Source: Bacteroidia bacterium (lineage in GTDB: Bacteria; Bacteroidota; Bacteroidia; B-17B0; Aurantibacillaceae). Taken from it: 64,000 nucleotides of DNA. The notes beneath the pieces were generated by a model that was given only the letters and a program-made list of their open reading frames with translations, searched no databases and had not been told where the DNA came from. Location: assembly GCA_022841465.1 (NCBI GenBank), contig JALHRL010000016.1, forward strand, positions 19,328 through 83,327. Direction: 5' to 3'. Shown here one piece after another: positions 18,532 to 27,420 of the stretch; the first letter of the stretch is position 1; every line of letters starts with the position of its first letter. Both the position numbers and the translations under genes were made by a program.

Positions 18532-20334
18532 ATGAGCGAAAGCTTGTTAAATCACATAAACAGCCTACTAAAAGTATTGCCGGAAACTCCGGGGGTTTAT
18601 CAATATTTTGATACGGAAAACAATTTACTTTACGTTGGTAAAGCAAAAAACTTAAAGAAACGAGTAAGCAGTTATTTTACAAAAGAGCACGATACGGCAC
18701 GTTTAAATTTATTGGTAAAAAAAATTGCCGATATAAAAACCATAAAAGTAGAAAGTGAATTGGATGCACTTTTATTGGAGAATAATTTAATTAAAAGCTT
18801 AAAGCCAAAATACAACATTAATTTAAGAGATGATAAAACCTATCCGTGGATTATCATAAAAAACGAGCGATTTCCAAGAATATTTTATACACGAAAAAAA
18901 CTAAAAGATGGTTCTGAATATTTTGGTCCTTATGCAAATGTAAGAGTTATTAAAGCGCTATTAGATTTAGTAAAGCAACTATTTCCGTTAAGAAATTGTG
19001 CTTACGATTTAAAAGAAGAGAATATTAAAAACAAAAAATACAGAGAGTGTTTAGAATTTCATATTGGAAAATGTAAGGCGCCTTGTACCGGAAGGCAAAG
19101 CGAAGGCGATTATAACAACGGTATAAAAAGGATTAAAGAAATTATTAAAGGGGATTTACCCTTTGTAATTCGGGATTTGCGAAAAGAGATGGAATTGTTT
19201 GCTGAAAAACTGGAGTTTGAGAAGGCAGATGAATTAAAACAGAAAATAGAATTATTGGAAGCTTTTCAAAGTAAATCTACCATTGTACACCCAACCATTA
19301 CCAATGTAGATGTGTTTAATATAGTGAGCGATGAAAAAACCGCCTACATCAATTATTTTAAAATAAAAGAAGGTGCTATTATACAAGGACAAGTTTTAGA
19401 ATTAAAGAAAAAATTAGAAGAACGTGATGAAGAATTGTTGGTGTTTGCAATGGTAGAATTCAGACAACGATTTAATTCCGCTAACAAAGAAATTATTTTA
19501 CCCTTTATACCCGAAATTAAATTACCGGATTGTGAATATGTTGTTCCTAAAATAGGTGATAAAAAGAAACTATTAGATTTAGCCTATAAAAATGCAATAG
19601 AATTTAAACTCGAAAAAGATAAGCAAATTTCTATCCTTGATCCGGAAAAACACACCGAAAGAATAATGGAGCAAATGAAAAAAGATTTGCGCCTAAAAGA
19701 ACAACCGCGAAGAATTGAAGGGTTTGATAATAGTAATATTCAAGGGAATTACGCGGTAAGTGCAATGCCTGTATTTATTGACGGGAAACCAGCCAAAAAA
19801 GAATACCGGCATTTTAATATAAAAACAGTTGAAGGCCCCGATGATTTTGCAAGCATGGAAGAAGTTATTTACAGAAGATATGCACGCGTATTAGAAGAAA
19901 AGCAAATTTTGCCACAGTTAATTGTGATTGATGGTGGCAAAGGACAATTAAGTGCGGCTGTGAAGAGCTTGCAGAAATTAAATTTGTTTGGTAAAGTGGC
20001 CATTATTGGAATTGCTAAAAAGCTGGAAGAAATTTACTTTCCGGGCGATTCCATTCCGCTTTATTTAGATAAAAGAAGTGAAACATTAAAAGTAATTCAG
20101 CACATACGCGATGAAGCACATCGTTTCGGTATTACGCATCATAGAAATAAAAGAAGCAGAGAAACATTTAAATCAGAGTTGAGCGAAATAAAAGGAATAA
20201 GCGATGCCACTGCAACAAAACTACTCACACAATTAAAATCTGTAAGCAATATTAAATCCAGCTCGTTGGAAGAATTAAGCGCTATTGTTGGCACAAGTAA
20301 AGCTAAATTGGTATTTAACCATTTTCATATTTAA
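18532..20334 (+). CDS. uvrC: Excinuclease ABC subunit C
   Basis: The 600-aa protein has the full UvrC layout. The N-terminal GIY-YIG nuclease (PGVYQYFDTENNLLYVGKAKN) makes the 3' incision. A Cys-containing APCTGR segment and a UVR motif for UvrB contact (LEFEKADELKQKIE, about residues 225-245) follow. The RNase H-like 5' nuclease shows RIEGFDNSNIQG, LIVIDGGKGQL and RDEAHRFGITHHR. C-terminal helix-hairpin-helix motifs are present (LSEIKGISDATATKLL). It acts with UvrAB in nucleotide excision repair. It is divergent from the M16 gene, with no obvious promoter consensus. Confidence 0.97.
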   Translation: MSESLLNHINSLLKVLPETPGVYQYFDTENNLLYVGKAKNLKKRVSSYFTKEHDTARLNLLVKKIADIKTIKVESELDALLLENNLIKSLKPKYNINLRDDKTYPWIIIKNERFPRIFYTRKKLKDGSEYFGPYANVRVIKALLDLVKQLFPLRNCAYDLKEENIKNKKYRECLEFHIGKCKAPCTGRQSEGDYNNGIKRIKEIIKGDLPFVIRDLRKEMELFAEKLEFEKADELKQKIELLEAFQSKSTIVHPTITNVDVFNIVSDEKTAYINYFKIKEGAIIQGQVLELKKKLEERDEELLVFAMVEFRQRFNSANKEIILPFIPEIKLPDCEYVVPKIGDKKKLLDLAYKNAIEFKLEKDKQISILDPEKHTERIMEQMKKDLRLKEQPRRIEGFDNSNIQGNYAVSAMPVFIDGKPAKKEYRHFNIKTVEGPDDFASMEEVIYRRYARVLEEKQILPQLIVIDGGKGQLSAAVKSLQKLNLFGKVAIIGIAKKLEEIYFPGDSIPLYLDKRSETLKVIQHIRDEAHRFGITHHRNKRSRETFKSELSEIKGISDATATKLLTQLKSVSNIKSSSLEELSAIVGTSKAKLVFNHFHI

Positions 20335-20382
20335 TTTTATTAATATGATTATCAATGCTTTATGAATTTTAACGTTAATAAT

Positions 20383-20414
20383 TTTGGTTTATATTATAAA
20401 CTACTTTACGTTTG
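20383..20414 (+). promoter_or_regulatory. Bacteroidetes-type promoter for the 20434 gene cluster
   Basis: TTTG at 20383-20386 and TACGTTTG at 20407-20414 are spaced by 20 nt. This places the transcription start downstream of an alternative upstream codon at 20362 and supports the ATG at 20434. Confidence 0.72.
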
Positions 20415-20433
20415 TATCATCAAATTTAAAAAC

Positions 20434-21018
20434 ATGGAAGAAAAAGAATTAAATCCGATAGAAAGTTTACAGCTCATTTCAAAAATGGTAAACACCGCAA
20501 AAAACAAATTAGCCGATGATGGCTTCCTACTCATTATGTGGGGTTGGTTGGTTTTTATTGCCGCAAGCGTAAACTATATTTCAATCAAACTAAATTTACC
20601 TTTTGGTGAATATGCTTGGGGCCTTATGCCATTGGGTGGAATTTTTTCGGCTATTTACGGTATAAAGCAATCGAAAAAAGAAAAAGTAAAAACATATATA
20701 GACACTTATTTAGGATATTTATGGGGCGCTTTTGGTATTGCATTGGTAGCAACACTTGTATTTATGCCAACACACGGCATTAAAACAAGCTACTTCTTTT
20801 TAATGTTGTTATACGGCATTGCTACTTTTATTTCAGGGGGATTACTCAATTTTAAACCGCTGGTTTATGGGAGTCTCGTTTCATTTGCATGTGCAATTGC
20901 TTCTGTATTTTTAAATGAAACTGACCAGTTAATGATTATTTCAATTGCCATTTTATGCAGTTACATTATTCCTGGACATATGCTTCGTAAAACATTTAAA
21001 TCACAAACAAATGTTTAA
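20434..21018 (+). CDS. Six-helix membrane protein linked to a wHTH regulator
   Basis: A 194-aa protein with a short cytoplasmic N terminus (MEEKELNPIESLQLISKMVN) and about six hydrophobic helices. I do not recognise a named function, but this type of membrane protein is commonly paired with a small winged-helix regulator in Bacteroidota, as here: the regulator start overlaps its 3' end by 8 nt. The first gene of a likely four-gene unit (20434-22317). Confidence 0.7.
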   Translation: MEEKELNPIESLQLISKMVNTAKNKLADDGFLLIMWGWLVFIAASVNYISIKLNLPFGEYAWGLMPLGGIFSAIYGIKQSKKEKVKTYIDTYLGYLWGAFGIALVATLVFMPTHGIKTSYFFLMLLYGIATFISGGLLNFKPLVYGSLVSFACAIASVFLNETDQLMIISIAILCSYIIPGHMLRKTFKSQTNV

Positions 21019-21301
21019 AGAACTTGATCCTATACTCCACTCGCAATTACGCTTGGCAATTGTTTCCTTACTGGTATCTGTTAAAGAAGCGGAATTTACC
21101 TTTTTAAAGGAAAAAACAAATGCTACTGCCGGAAACTTAAGTGTTCAGTTGCAAAAGTTAAAAGATGCAGGTTATATAGAAATAGAAAAAAAGTTTAAAG
21201 ACAATTACCCTCAAACTATTTGCAAAATTACACCACAAGGTATTCAGGCATTTGAAACGTATTTTAAAAATATTCAAGAATATTTAAAACCAAAAAAGTA
21301 A
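21011..21301 (+). CDS. Winged-helix DNA-binding transcriptional regulator (wHTH_34-like)
   Basis: From ATG 21011 the product is 96 aa and consists almost entirely of a winged helix-turn-helix: ILHSQLRLAIVSLLV, TFLKEKTNATAGNLSVQLQK (the recognition helix region) and DAGYIEIEKKFKDNYPQT (the wing). It resembles the PF13601 winged-helix family, a MarR/ArsR relative. An earlier in-frame start at 20945 lies inside the preceding gene and adds nothing domain-like. It probably controls the membrane protein gene with which it overlaps, or the whole unit. Confidence 0.85.
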   Translation: MFKELDPILHSQLRLAIVSLLVSVKEAEFTFLKEKTNATAGNLSVQLQKLKDAGYIEIEKKFKDNYPQTICKITPQGIQAFETYFKNIQEYLKPKK

Positions 21302-21305
21302 AGAA

Positions 21306-22019
21306 ATGAAAACAAAATTTAAACTTGGTATTTGTTTTATAACTTTTATTAGCTCAACAGGCTTCTATTATACTCAAAACAAAGAAAAGGTAAAAAACCA
21401 AATTTACGGTGGCTTCGGTTACATGAGTTACTCAGGAGCTTACCTAAACCAGGCATCATTTAATTCGGCCATATCTGCAAAAAATTACACTACACTAAAT
21501 CCTTTTCAACACGGTTTTGGAGGAGGTGGAGGATTTTGCATAAACAATATTTACTTGGGTGGAGAAGGTGGAGGTTTTGTAAAAAACAAATTATTCAATC
21601 AAACAAATAATATGACCATTGAAAGCGGCTATGGCTTTTTTAATTTGGGGTATGTATACTCTATAAAAAAACGTTCGTTCATTACTCCTCTTATAGGCAT
21701 TGGAACCGGTGGTTATGTTATAAATATAAAAGACAAAACCTCCATCTCCTCGTTTGAAGACCAAATTAGTAGGCCTTCTAATGTTAGTGAGATGGAATGT
21801 GGTGGCTTGCTTTTACAAGCAAAATTTGCGTACCAGTATTTTATTTCCGCTAATCACTCTTCCGGATTGTTTTTTGGAATAATGGCAGGGTACAGATATA
21901 ATCCAGCTAACTGGACAATGAAAATAAATAACCAAGCGGTAAACGGACCTCAATTAAACATGAACGGAATTCACCTTAGTATTATACTGGGTGGTGGTTC
22001 ATTAACTAATAAAAACTAA
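21306..22019 (+). CDS. Outer-membrane-type beta-barrel protein, unknown function
   Basis: A 237-aa protein with an N-terminal signal-like segment (FKLGICFITFISSTGFYYTQ) and alternating glycine/aromatic strands, for example IYGGFGYMSYSGAYL, NIYLGGEGGGFVKN and GFFNLGYVYSI. This is the pattern of a small outer-membrane beta-barrel. No family is recognised. It starts 4 nt after the regulator gene and 7 nt before the 2TM gene, so it is part of the same unit. Confidence 0.6.
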   Translation: MKTKFKLGICFITFISSTGFYYTQNKEKVKNQIYGGFGYMSYSGAYLNQASFNSAISAKNYTTLNPFQHGFGGGGGFCINNIYLGGEGGGFVKNKLFNQTNNMTIESGYGFFNLGYVYSIKKRSFITPLIGIGTGGYVINIKDKTSISSFEDQISRPSNVSEMECGGLLLQAKFAYQYFISANHSSGLFFGIMAGYRYNPANWTMKINNQAVNGPQLNMNGIHLSIILGGGSLTNKN

Positions 22020-22026
22020 TAATAAA

Positions 22027-22317
22027 ATGGAAACAATTCAATCAGAAAAAGAAAAAATGCTTTGGAAAGAAGCAAAAAAAAGAGTGGAGTTTAAAAATCA
22101 TCTTTATACTTATTTAATTATTAACTCGTTGCTTTGGACTATATGGCTTATAGGCGAATGGAGGGAAGAGAACTCTAGTTTTCCTTGGCCATTATACTCA
22201 ACACTTGGATGGGGTATTGGTGTGTTTTTTAATTACATTGGCGCGTACCATTCGAAAAATAAATTAGATAAAGTAGAAGAAGAATATCAAAAGCTGTTAA
22301 GAAAAAATAATGTGTAA
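22027..22317 (+). CDS. 2TM-domain protein
   Basis: A 96-aa protein of the 2TM family (PF13239). It starts with the charged helix EKMLWKEAKKRVEFKNHL, followed by a helix (YLIINSLLWTIWLIG), a short loop and a second helix (LGWGIGVFFNYIGAY), and ends in a charged tail. In Bacteroidota 2TM domains occur alone or fused to LytTR/histidine kinase proteins and near wHTH regulators. The role is unknown. Last gene of the cluster before a terminator. Confidence 0.85.
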   Translation: METIQSEKEKMLWKEAKKRVEFKNHLYTYLIINSLLWTIWLIGEWREENSSFPWPLYSTLGWGIGVFFNYIGAYHSKNKLDKVEEEYQKLLRKNNV

Positions 22318-22400
22318 ACTATTTTCTTTTTAAGTTTATAGAATTGTTTACTCCATTATTTATTACCATTAAACTACAATAATTGTACGAGAAAAATAAA

Positions 22401-22424
22401 AAAAGCCGGAGTTAACCGGCTTTT
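22401..22424. terminator. Bidirectional terminator
   Basis: A 9-bp perfect stem AAAAGCCGG/CCGGCTTTT with a 6-nt loop lies between convergent genes. The minus-strand side has a longer T-run (positions 22391-22404 read on the minus strand), so it mainly ends the TonB-receptor operon. Confidence 0.8.
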
Positions 22425-22434
22425 AGATATTCAA

Positions 22435-22641
22435 TTATTCTATTTCACATTTCGTATAAACCGTACTGCCCTTCGCTTTGTTTTCGCATTCCGATTTTGC
22501 ATCTGCTTCTTTTCCTTTAATATCAAAATGCTCATCGCCTCCGGCAGCTTTATCGCAATGACATTCATACGTTTTTTTACATGATGTATTTAAAAATACA
22601 ACTAAGCCTAATAAGGCTACGATTCTGATTGTTTTTTTCAT
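22435..22641 (-). CDS. Small Cys-rich lipoprotein
   Basis: A 68-aa lipoprotein precursor. The lipobox is NTSC (MKKTIRIVALLGLVVFLNTSC), and the mature part has further Cys and His residues (YECHCDKAAGGDEH, SECENKAKGS, YTKCEIE). No family is recognised; similar short YxCxC lipoproteins are common in Bacteroidota. It is the last gene of the TonB-receptor operon, 21 nt after the 149-aa lipoprotein. Confidence 0.7.
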   Translation of the reverse strand: MKKTIRIVALLGLVVFLNTSCKKTYECHCDKAAGGDEHFDIKGKEADAKSECENKAKGSTVYTKCEIE

Positions 22642-22662
22642 ATTATTTTGTTTTTAGGTTAA

Positions 22663-23112
22663 TTAATCTTCTCTTTCCATTTTAAGTACAACTTTTTTTC
22701 CGGGGAAACCAAAAGCTGCAAAAGTTTCAAATTCCATTCGTTTACGTTTGCTAACTAAAACTTTGTAAATACCGCTAAAGGCAATACATTGTTCAGCAGC
22801 TTTAACATCTTCTATACCATGTGCGTGATCGGCCTGGTTATTAAACTCCAATATTTTTCCCTTATCTCTTATTTGCCAGGCAAAGCCGCTGTGTCCTTCT
22901 TCTCCCAAATACCAAAGTCCCTTACATGACTCCTTGTAAATTTCACATTCACTGAATTTAAATCGCGGCAATTCCATTTGGTTAACCCCATCAACAGATA
23001 ACTCCGCTACTTTCCATTTCTGCCCATCTAAACGATTGCTTACTGTTTTGGTTTTGTTACAAGAAGCCATTGCTAATAAAAGTCCCGTAATAAATAGAAT
23101 TTTCTTAATCAT
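22663..23112 (-). CDS. Lipocalin-like lipoprotein of unknown function
   Basis: This 149-aa protein has a lipoprotein signal (LLLAMASC). The mature region reads as a small beta-barrel: WKVAELSVDGVNQ, CEIYKESCKGLWYLGEEGHSGFAW and RDKGKILEFNN. It contains four Cys and several His (NNQADHAHGIEDV). The His/Cys content fits a metal-linked operon, but this is inference. It lies 5 nt downstream of the 185-aa lipoprotein gene. Confidence 0.65.
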   Translation of the reverse strand: MIKKILFITGLLLAMASCNKTKTVSNRLDGQKWKVAELSVDGVNQMELPRFKFSECEIYKESCKGLWYLGEEGHSGFAWQIRDKGKILEFNNQADHAHGIEDVKAAEQCIAFSGIYKVLVSKRKRMEFETFAAFGFPGKKVVLKMERED

Positions 23113-23117
23113 AATTA

Positions 23118-23675
23118 TTAGTTTAATTTAGTTTGAAATAATACTTCCACATCCGTTTCACCGGGCGTAATGGTTCCGTTCTTGGTTCCTGCCTGATGCT
23201 TTAAGGTAATTTTACTTGTTCCGTTAGACGCAGAGCCTGTGCGCCATTTAGTACTTAAACCAACCGGTAAACTTTTAGTATCTACATCCAAGTAAAGTGT
23301 TTGAATAGTTACTCCGCTATGTTGAAAGAAAAACATATGCTCATCACGTTCCTCCCAAATTTCTTTAGACACTGTGTCAACCGGATTTTTCGTTTGATCA
23401 AACAACAATAAATTAACCAAGTACGTTTTATTGGGCTGTAATTTTATCGAATCAAATTGTACAGGAGCATTCCCTCCCGGACCATCCGGGTCATTAAAAT
23501 AAGCGGTTAACACAGTAGATGTGTTTGCCGAATCGGTAAACAATAATTTCAAACTGGTAATTAATTCAGGAGAATTAGTTAAAGGAGGCGGTAAAGGCTG
23601 TAAATCTTTATCCTTTTTACATGCAGCAAAAAGAATCAGAACTGAAACTATTGCTGCCATCATTTTATTTTTCAT
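23118..23675 (-). CDS. MbnP-like / 'type 1 periplasmic binding fold' lipoprotein
   Basis: A 185-aa lipoprotein (lipobox ILFAAC). The mature part follows a pattern common downstream of TonB-dependent receptors in flavobacteria: LITSLKLLFTDSANTS, FNDPDGPGGNAPVQ, LQPNKTYLVNLLLFDQ, ERDEHMFFF and GTKNGTITPGETDVEVLF. It is probably a ligand-binding partner of the receptor at the outer membrane. Its start overlaps the end of the receptor gene by 11 nt, so the two are translationally coupled. Confidence 0.75.
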   Translation of the reverse strand: MKNKMMAAIVSVLILFAACKKDKDLQPLPPPLTNSPELITSLKLLFTDSANTSTVLTAYFNDPDGPGGNAPVQFDSIKLQPNKTYLVNLLLFDQTKNPVDTVSKEIWEERDEHMFFFQHSGVTIQTLYLDVDTKSLPVGLSTKWRTGSASNGTSKITLKHQAGTKNGTITPGETDVEVLFQTKLN

Positions 23676-26004
23676 TTTTCATTTTAGTTTTAGGTTTATA
23701 AATTATTAAAGGCATTTTTATTCTTAATTGTATGTTTCGTCCGGCTGCATCTGTATAATAGCGGAAACGATCGAGGTAATCGCGGTATACCGTATTTAAT
23801 AAATTATTAGCGGCAATACTTATATTTAAACTTTGTTTTCCTAACTTAAATAAGGAGCCTATTTCTGCAGCAACCAAACCAAACGCTTCGGGTGGCGGAG
23901 CAAAATCTGTTTGTGCAGGTACACGCCATTGTTTATTTACATACTGATAACCTGCTGCTACAAAATAACGATTACCCGATACTTTAAATTGATAGCGCGC
24001 ATTTAGTTCAAATCTATCTGAAGGCATATAAATTAAATAATCGTTAATAGTATAATTCCATGCTCTTAACAACATGGCTTTTGCCATTAAATTCCAATGA
24101 TGGTTAATTACAAAAGTTGATTTTATATCTAAACCACTAATTCGGGCTTTAGCTTGCTCAAATGTAAAAACCGGGAAAGCCCCTTTAATGGTTAGTTCAG
24201 GATTAAGAGCCGGGTTCATGTAAATAAAATTTTGAAACTGATTATGATATGCAGTTACTTCAGCCTGAATTTTTTCGGTTTGAAAAATGCCGCTTAAAGT
24301 TGCATTTATAACTTTTTCAGGATTTAAACTTTCTCTTCCACGTTCAATAGCTCCCACCCCGTGATGAATTCCATTACTATACAATTCATTAGGCGCCGGC
24401 GCCCTCCAAGCAGATCCAATGTTTGCGAAAGCATTAAAGTGTTTATTAGGTTTATAAATTGCTCCCACGTTCCAGCTAACATTATTAAACTTTAAATTAG
24501 GAGAATACAATTCATTGTTCTTATAAAAATAAGACTGCAAATATTTTTCATCGTAACGAACTCCTGCTTCAAATTCAATATGTTGTTTAACGAATCGTTC
24601 TGTTGCAAACAAACCCCAAGTTTGACTGATATAATTAGGAATAAAAAATCTTCCCAAGTAATTATTAAACTGATGCATGTAACTACCGCCAAACTGCCCT
24701 CTGAACGATTTGATATTATCGTGCTCCACAACTAAATCTGCAGTTTGCGTTTGAATACGGTAATCTAGCTCAGGCAAATTAAGCGCAGCCAGGGAGTCAT
24801 TTAGTGGTTTATGTTTATCAAACTCTAAGCGTTTATTGTATTGATAAGCATATTGAAAGTTTAATCGCCATTTATTTGTTAAATGAAAGTGGGTTTTACT
24901 TTTTATCAACTCATGTTCTATTTGCTGATTAGGCCTACCTATTTGATACGAAAATTCTGCCAAACTATCGGCGGGTTTTTTTAGCTCTAGTGCGTTTTTA
25001 AGGTCGGTTAAATTATGAATATGTGCGCTACTAAAAACACCCACTTTTGTATTAAACTGCGAATAATATACCTCCGTACCCCAATTTTTACGATGGTATG
25101 CCAAGGCGTAAGAAAAATTATATTCTTCTACTCCTGTATTCTTCATATAATAATTAGGAGTATGAATTGAACCTGCCTTTCTATACGTTCCTTGGGCTCG
25201 CCAACTGAAATTTTTTAATTTTTCAAATTTGCCTTGTAAAATTGCAGAGGCAATTCCCGATCGTCCATTGCTTGCCCCTACCATATTCACCTCTCCGGTT
25301 ACTCCAGTGGTGTCGGGTAATTCAGGGGCTTCTACCAATACCACGCCACCAATGGCATCGCTACCATAGCGTACAGCGTTAGCGCCTTTTATTACAGATA
25401 AGCGTGTGGCAATAAATGGGTCCACTTCCGGGGCATGCTCATTACCCCATTGCTGTCCTTCGTGTCTCACGCCATTATTCACAATTAAAACTCTATAACC
25501 CTGCATGCCGTGAATCATTGGTTTTGAAATAGTACCTCCAGTATTTAAACTTGTAACACCTGAAACATTTTTTAAGGCCTCGCCTAAAGTAAGGCCGCGT
25601 GTTTTATCCAATTCTTCTCCGGTAATATCTGAACGCATTTGTGTTTGTTTCATTTCAATTCGTTTATCCATTACATCTACTTCTTTTAACTCAAAGGCGC
25701 TATGCGGCAATTTAATTTTTACAAAAACATTTTTTATGAGATTCACTTTTATTAATGTGTCGCTGCAACCAATGTGCTGAACAAATAATGAATAATTTGT
25801 GCTGCACAAATCACTAAAAACAAACTGACCATGACTATCGGTAGTTACAACTTTATTCATTGGCAAAAGTGTTATTGCACAATCGGCCAGCTCGCTTCCG
25901 TCGTCTAAATCAATCACCTGCCCGCTTATTTTTAACGAACATTGCGATAATGTAATATGTGTAATTGCCACAAATAGCAGCAACATGAAATGCTTTAAAC
26001 GCAT
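23665..26004 (-). CDS. TonB-dependent outer-membrane receptor
   Basis: A 779-aa receptor. It has a signal peptide (ending near LSQC, residue 22), a carboxypeptidase-like regulatory domain (about 25-100: ISGQVIDLDDGSELADC), a TonB-dependent plug (about 125-235: GLTLGEALKNVSGVTSLNTG, DAIGGVVLVEAP) and a C-terminal 22-strand barrel ending in an aromatic-rich strand (about 235-770). Unlike SusC it is short and has no SusD partner, so it is of the siderophore/metal type. The residues MIHGMQGYRVLIVNNGVRHE resemble receptors associated with copper or zinc, but the substrate cannot be settled here. The centre of a five-gene operon, 26395 to 22435. Confidence 0.9.
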   Translation of the reverse strand: MRLKHFMLLLFVAITHITLSQCSLKISGQVIDLDDGSELADCAITLLPMNKVVTTDSHGQFVFSDLCSTNYSLFVQHIGCSDTLIKVNLIKNVFVKIKLPHSAFELKEVDVMDKRIEMKQTQMRSDITGEELDKTRGLTLGEALKNVSGVTSLNTGGTISKPMIHGMQGYRVLIVNNGVRHEGQQWGNEHAPEVDPFIATRLSVIKGANAVRYGSDAIGGVVLVEAPELPDTTGVTGEVNMVGASNGRSGIASAILQGKFEKLKNFSWRAQGTYRKAGSIHTPNYYMKNTGVEEYNFSYALAYHRKNWGTEVYYSQFNTKVGVFSSAHIHNLTDLKNALELKKPADSLAEFSYQIGRPNQQIEHELIKSKTHFHLTNKWRLNFQYAYQYNKRLEFDKHKPLNDSLAALNLPELDYRIQTQTADLVVEHDNIKSFRGQFGGSYMHQFNNYLGRFFIPNYISQTWGLFATERFVKQHIEFEAGVRYDEKYLQSYFYKNNELYSPNLKFNNVSWNVGAIYKPNKHFNAFANIGSAWRAPAPNELYSNGIHHGVGAIERGRESLNPEKVINATLSGIFQTEKIQAEVTAYHNQFQNFIYMNPALNPELTIKGAFPVFTFEQAKARISGLDIKSTFVINHHWNLMAKAMLLRAWNYTINDYLIYMPSDRFELNARYQFKVSGNRYFVAAGYQYVNKQWRVPAQTDFAPPPEAFGLVAAEIGSLFKLGKQSLNISIAANNLLNTVYRDYLDRFRYYTDAAGRNIQLRIKMPLIIYKPKTKMKNEK

Positions 26005-26047
26005 TTTGCTTTTTAAAATAAATTAAATAGAAGGTTGGTAGTTAAGA

Positions 26048-26395
26048 TTAAGCTACAACCGGGGGTGCTCGGGAAGGAAGATTACATACAGAGAATGAGC
26101 ATTCTTTGTTTTCATTTATTGGAAGTAAACTTGTAGAAACCGTAGCTACAATTTGCGTAATTAATACTAAATCGGGTATAAAATAAACCGGTGTATTTAT
26201 ATCAAGAATATCACAATTTATATGCGCCTCTTCTACGTGAGTTCCAAGATGCGCGTGGTTTACAAGGCAATAATTATCTGCGGTGTCGTTATGATCGGCA
26301 AACAAATCATGCATCGTGTGAACAGGTACCATCACCCATCCAAAAACAAGAAGCATTAAACCTGCAAGATATTTATTAAAAGATTTCAATTCCAC
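26048..26395 (-). CDS. Small His/Cys-containing membrane or secreted protein upstream of the TonB receptor
   Basis: This 115-aa protein has an N-terminal hydrophobic segment (KYLAGLMLLVFGWVMVPV) and a His/Asp/Cys-rich section (HTMHDLFADHNDTADNYC, HAHLGTHVEEAHINCD). It ends in SVCNLPSRAPPVVA, like the RAPP/RGPP tails of DUF2946-type proteins that occur next to metal receptors. Potential metal-binding His/Cys residues plus the adjacent TonB receptor suggest metal acquisition or sensing; this is inference. The start is a GTG at 26395; no better ATG precedes the hydrophobic segment. Confidence 0.65.
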   Translation of the reverse strand: MELKSFNKYLAGLMLLVFGWVMVPVHTMHDLFADHNDTADNYCLVNHAHLGTHVEEAHINCDILDINTPVYFIPDLVLITQIVATVSTSLLPINENKECSFSVCNLPSRAPPVVA

Positions 26396-26561
26396 AAATT
26401 TAAACTAAAAAACAATTATCACATTAAATTGTTGTGATTTTAACATTGAAACACTGTTTTGCAACCATATCTTTGGTTTAAAAGCAGCATCTTAATGCCT
26501 ACAAAGTAAAATAAACCTATAATTTCTTACTGAATTTAACTATTTAAAACAATATTAAAAA

Positions 26562-27335
26562 ATGAAAACAGCATTAATAACCGGTGCAAGCAATGGAATT
26601 GGACTTGAATTGGCTAAACAATTTGCAGAGAACAAGATTAATTTAGTTTTAGTTGCGCGTAATGGAATTAAACTTCATGAAATTTCGAATGAATTATCCA
26701 AAACCTTTAACGTTAAATGTTTTGTTATTGCAATAGATTTAAGTGATTACAATAATGCTGAAGAAATTTTCAAAATTTGTAAAAATGAAAATATTCAAAT
26801 AGATTATCTCATCAACAATGCAGGCTTTGGTGACTATGGCTTTTTTTATGAAAGCGATTGGAAAAAACAATTAGAAATGATTAACCTTAACATTACTTCA
26901 TTAACTTATTTAACGCATTTGTTTTTACCGGATATGGTTAAAAATAAAAATGGCCGTATTTTAAATGTTGCTTCTATTGCAGCTTTTTTACCCGGACCAC
27001 TAATGAGTGTATATTATGCAACCAAAGCCTTTGTTCTAAGCTTTTCAGAAGCTCTAAGCAACGAACTAAAAGATAAAAATATTACTGTTACAACTTTATG
27101 CCCCGGACCAACTGAAAGTAACTTTTTTAAACGGGCAGATATGGTTGATAGCAAATTTGTAAAAGGAAGGAAATTACCGAGTTCCTCAGAAGTTGCCATT
27201 TATGGGTATAATCAAATGATGAAAGGAAAAAGAATTGCAATTCCTGGAATACTGAACAATTTAATGATAAATATTTCTCGTTTTATGCCTCGCGGTTTAG
27301 TTTTAAAAACTGTAAGGATAGCGCAATCAAAATAA
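26562..27335 (+). CDS. Short-chain dehydrogenase/reductase
   Basis: A 257-aa classical SDR: the NAD(P)-binding TGASNGIG motif is at residues 7-14, with NNAG in INNAGFGD near position 88, a Ser in ASIAAFLPG and the catalytic YxxxK as SVYYATKAF around 152-160. The ARN after the second strand favours NADP(H). The C terminus (MMKGKRIAIPGILNNLM) resembles the DltE/YqjQ-like subgroup. The substrate is unknown. A single gene, divergent from the TonB operon and convergent with the PUR gene. Confidence 0.92.
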   Translation: MKTALITGASNGIGLELAKQFAENKINLVLVARNGIKLHEISNELSKTFNVKCFVIAIDLSDYNNAEEIFKICKNENIQIDYLINNAGFGDYGFFYESDWKKQLEMINLNITSLTYLTHLFLPDMVKNKNGRILNVASIAAFLPGPLMSVYYATKAFVLSFSEALSNELKDKNITVTTLCPGPTESNFFKRADMVDSKFVKGRKLPSSSEVAIYGYNQMMKGKRIAIPGILNNLMINISRFMPRGLVLKTVRIAQSK

Positions 27336-27342
27336 CGTTAAC

Positions 27343-27374
27343 AAAAAAACCTTGAGGAATTAATCCCCAAGGTT
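27343..27374 (-). terminator. Terminator of the PUR-family gene
   Basis: The stem AACCTTG/CAAGGTT (27348-27354 with 27368-27374) has a further inner GGA/TCC pair. The T-run is on the minus strand, so it ends the gene at 27421; the plus side lacks a T-tract. Confidence 0.75.
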
Positions 27375-27420
27375 AATTAAATTAATTTCAACTTTTAATT
27401 AATTTCGAAAATATAAAATT

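Noticed and set aside
26395..26402. TAAATTTG (minus strand) as promoter of the small His/Cys-containing protein
   Set aside because: It overlaps the start codon and has no -33 partner.
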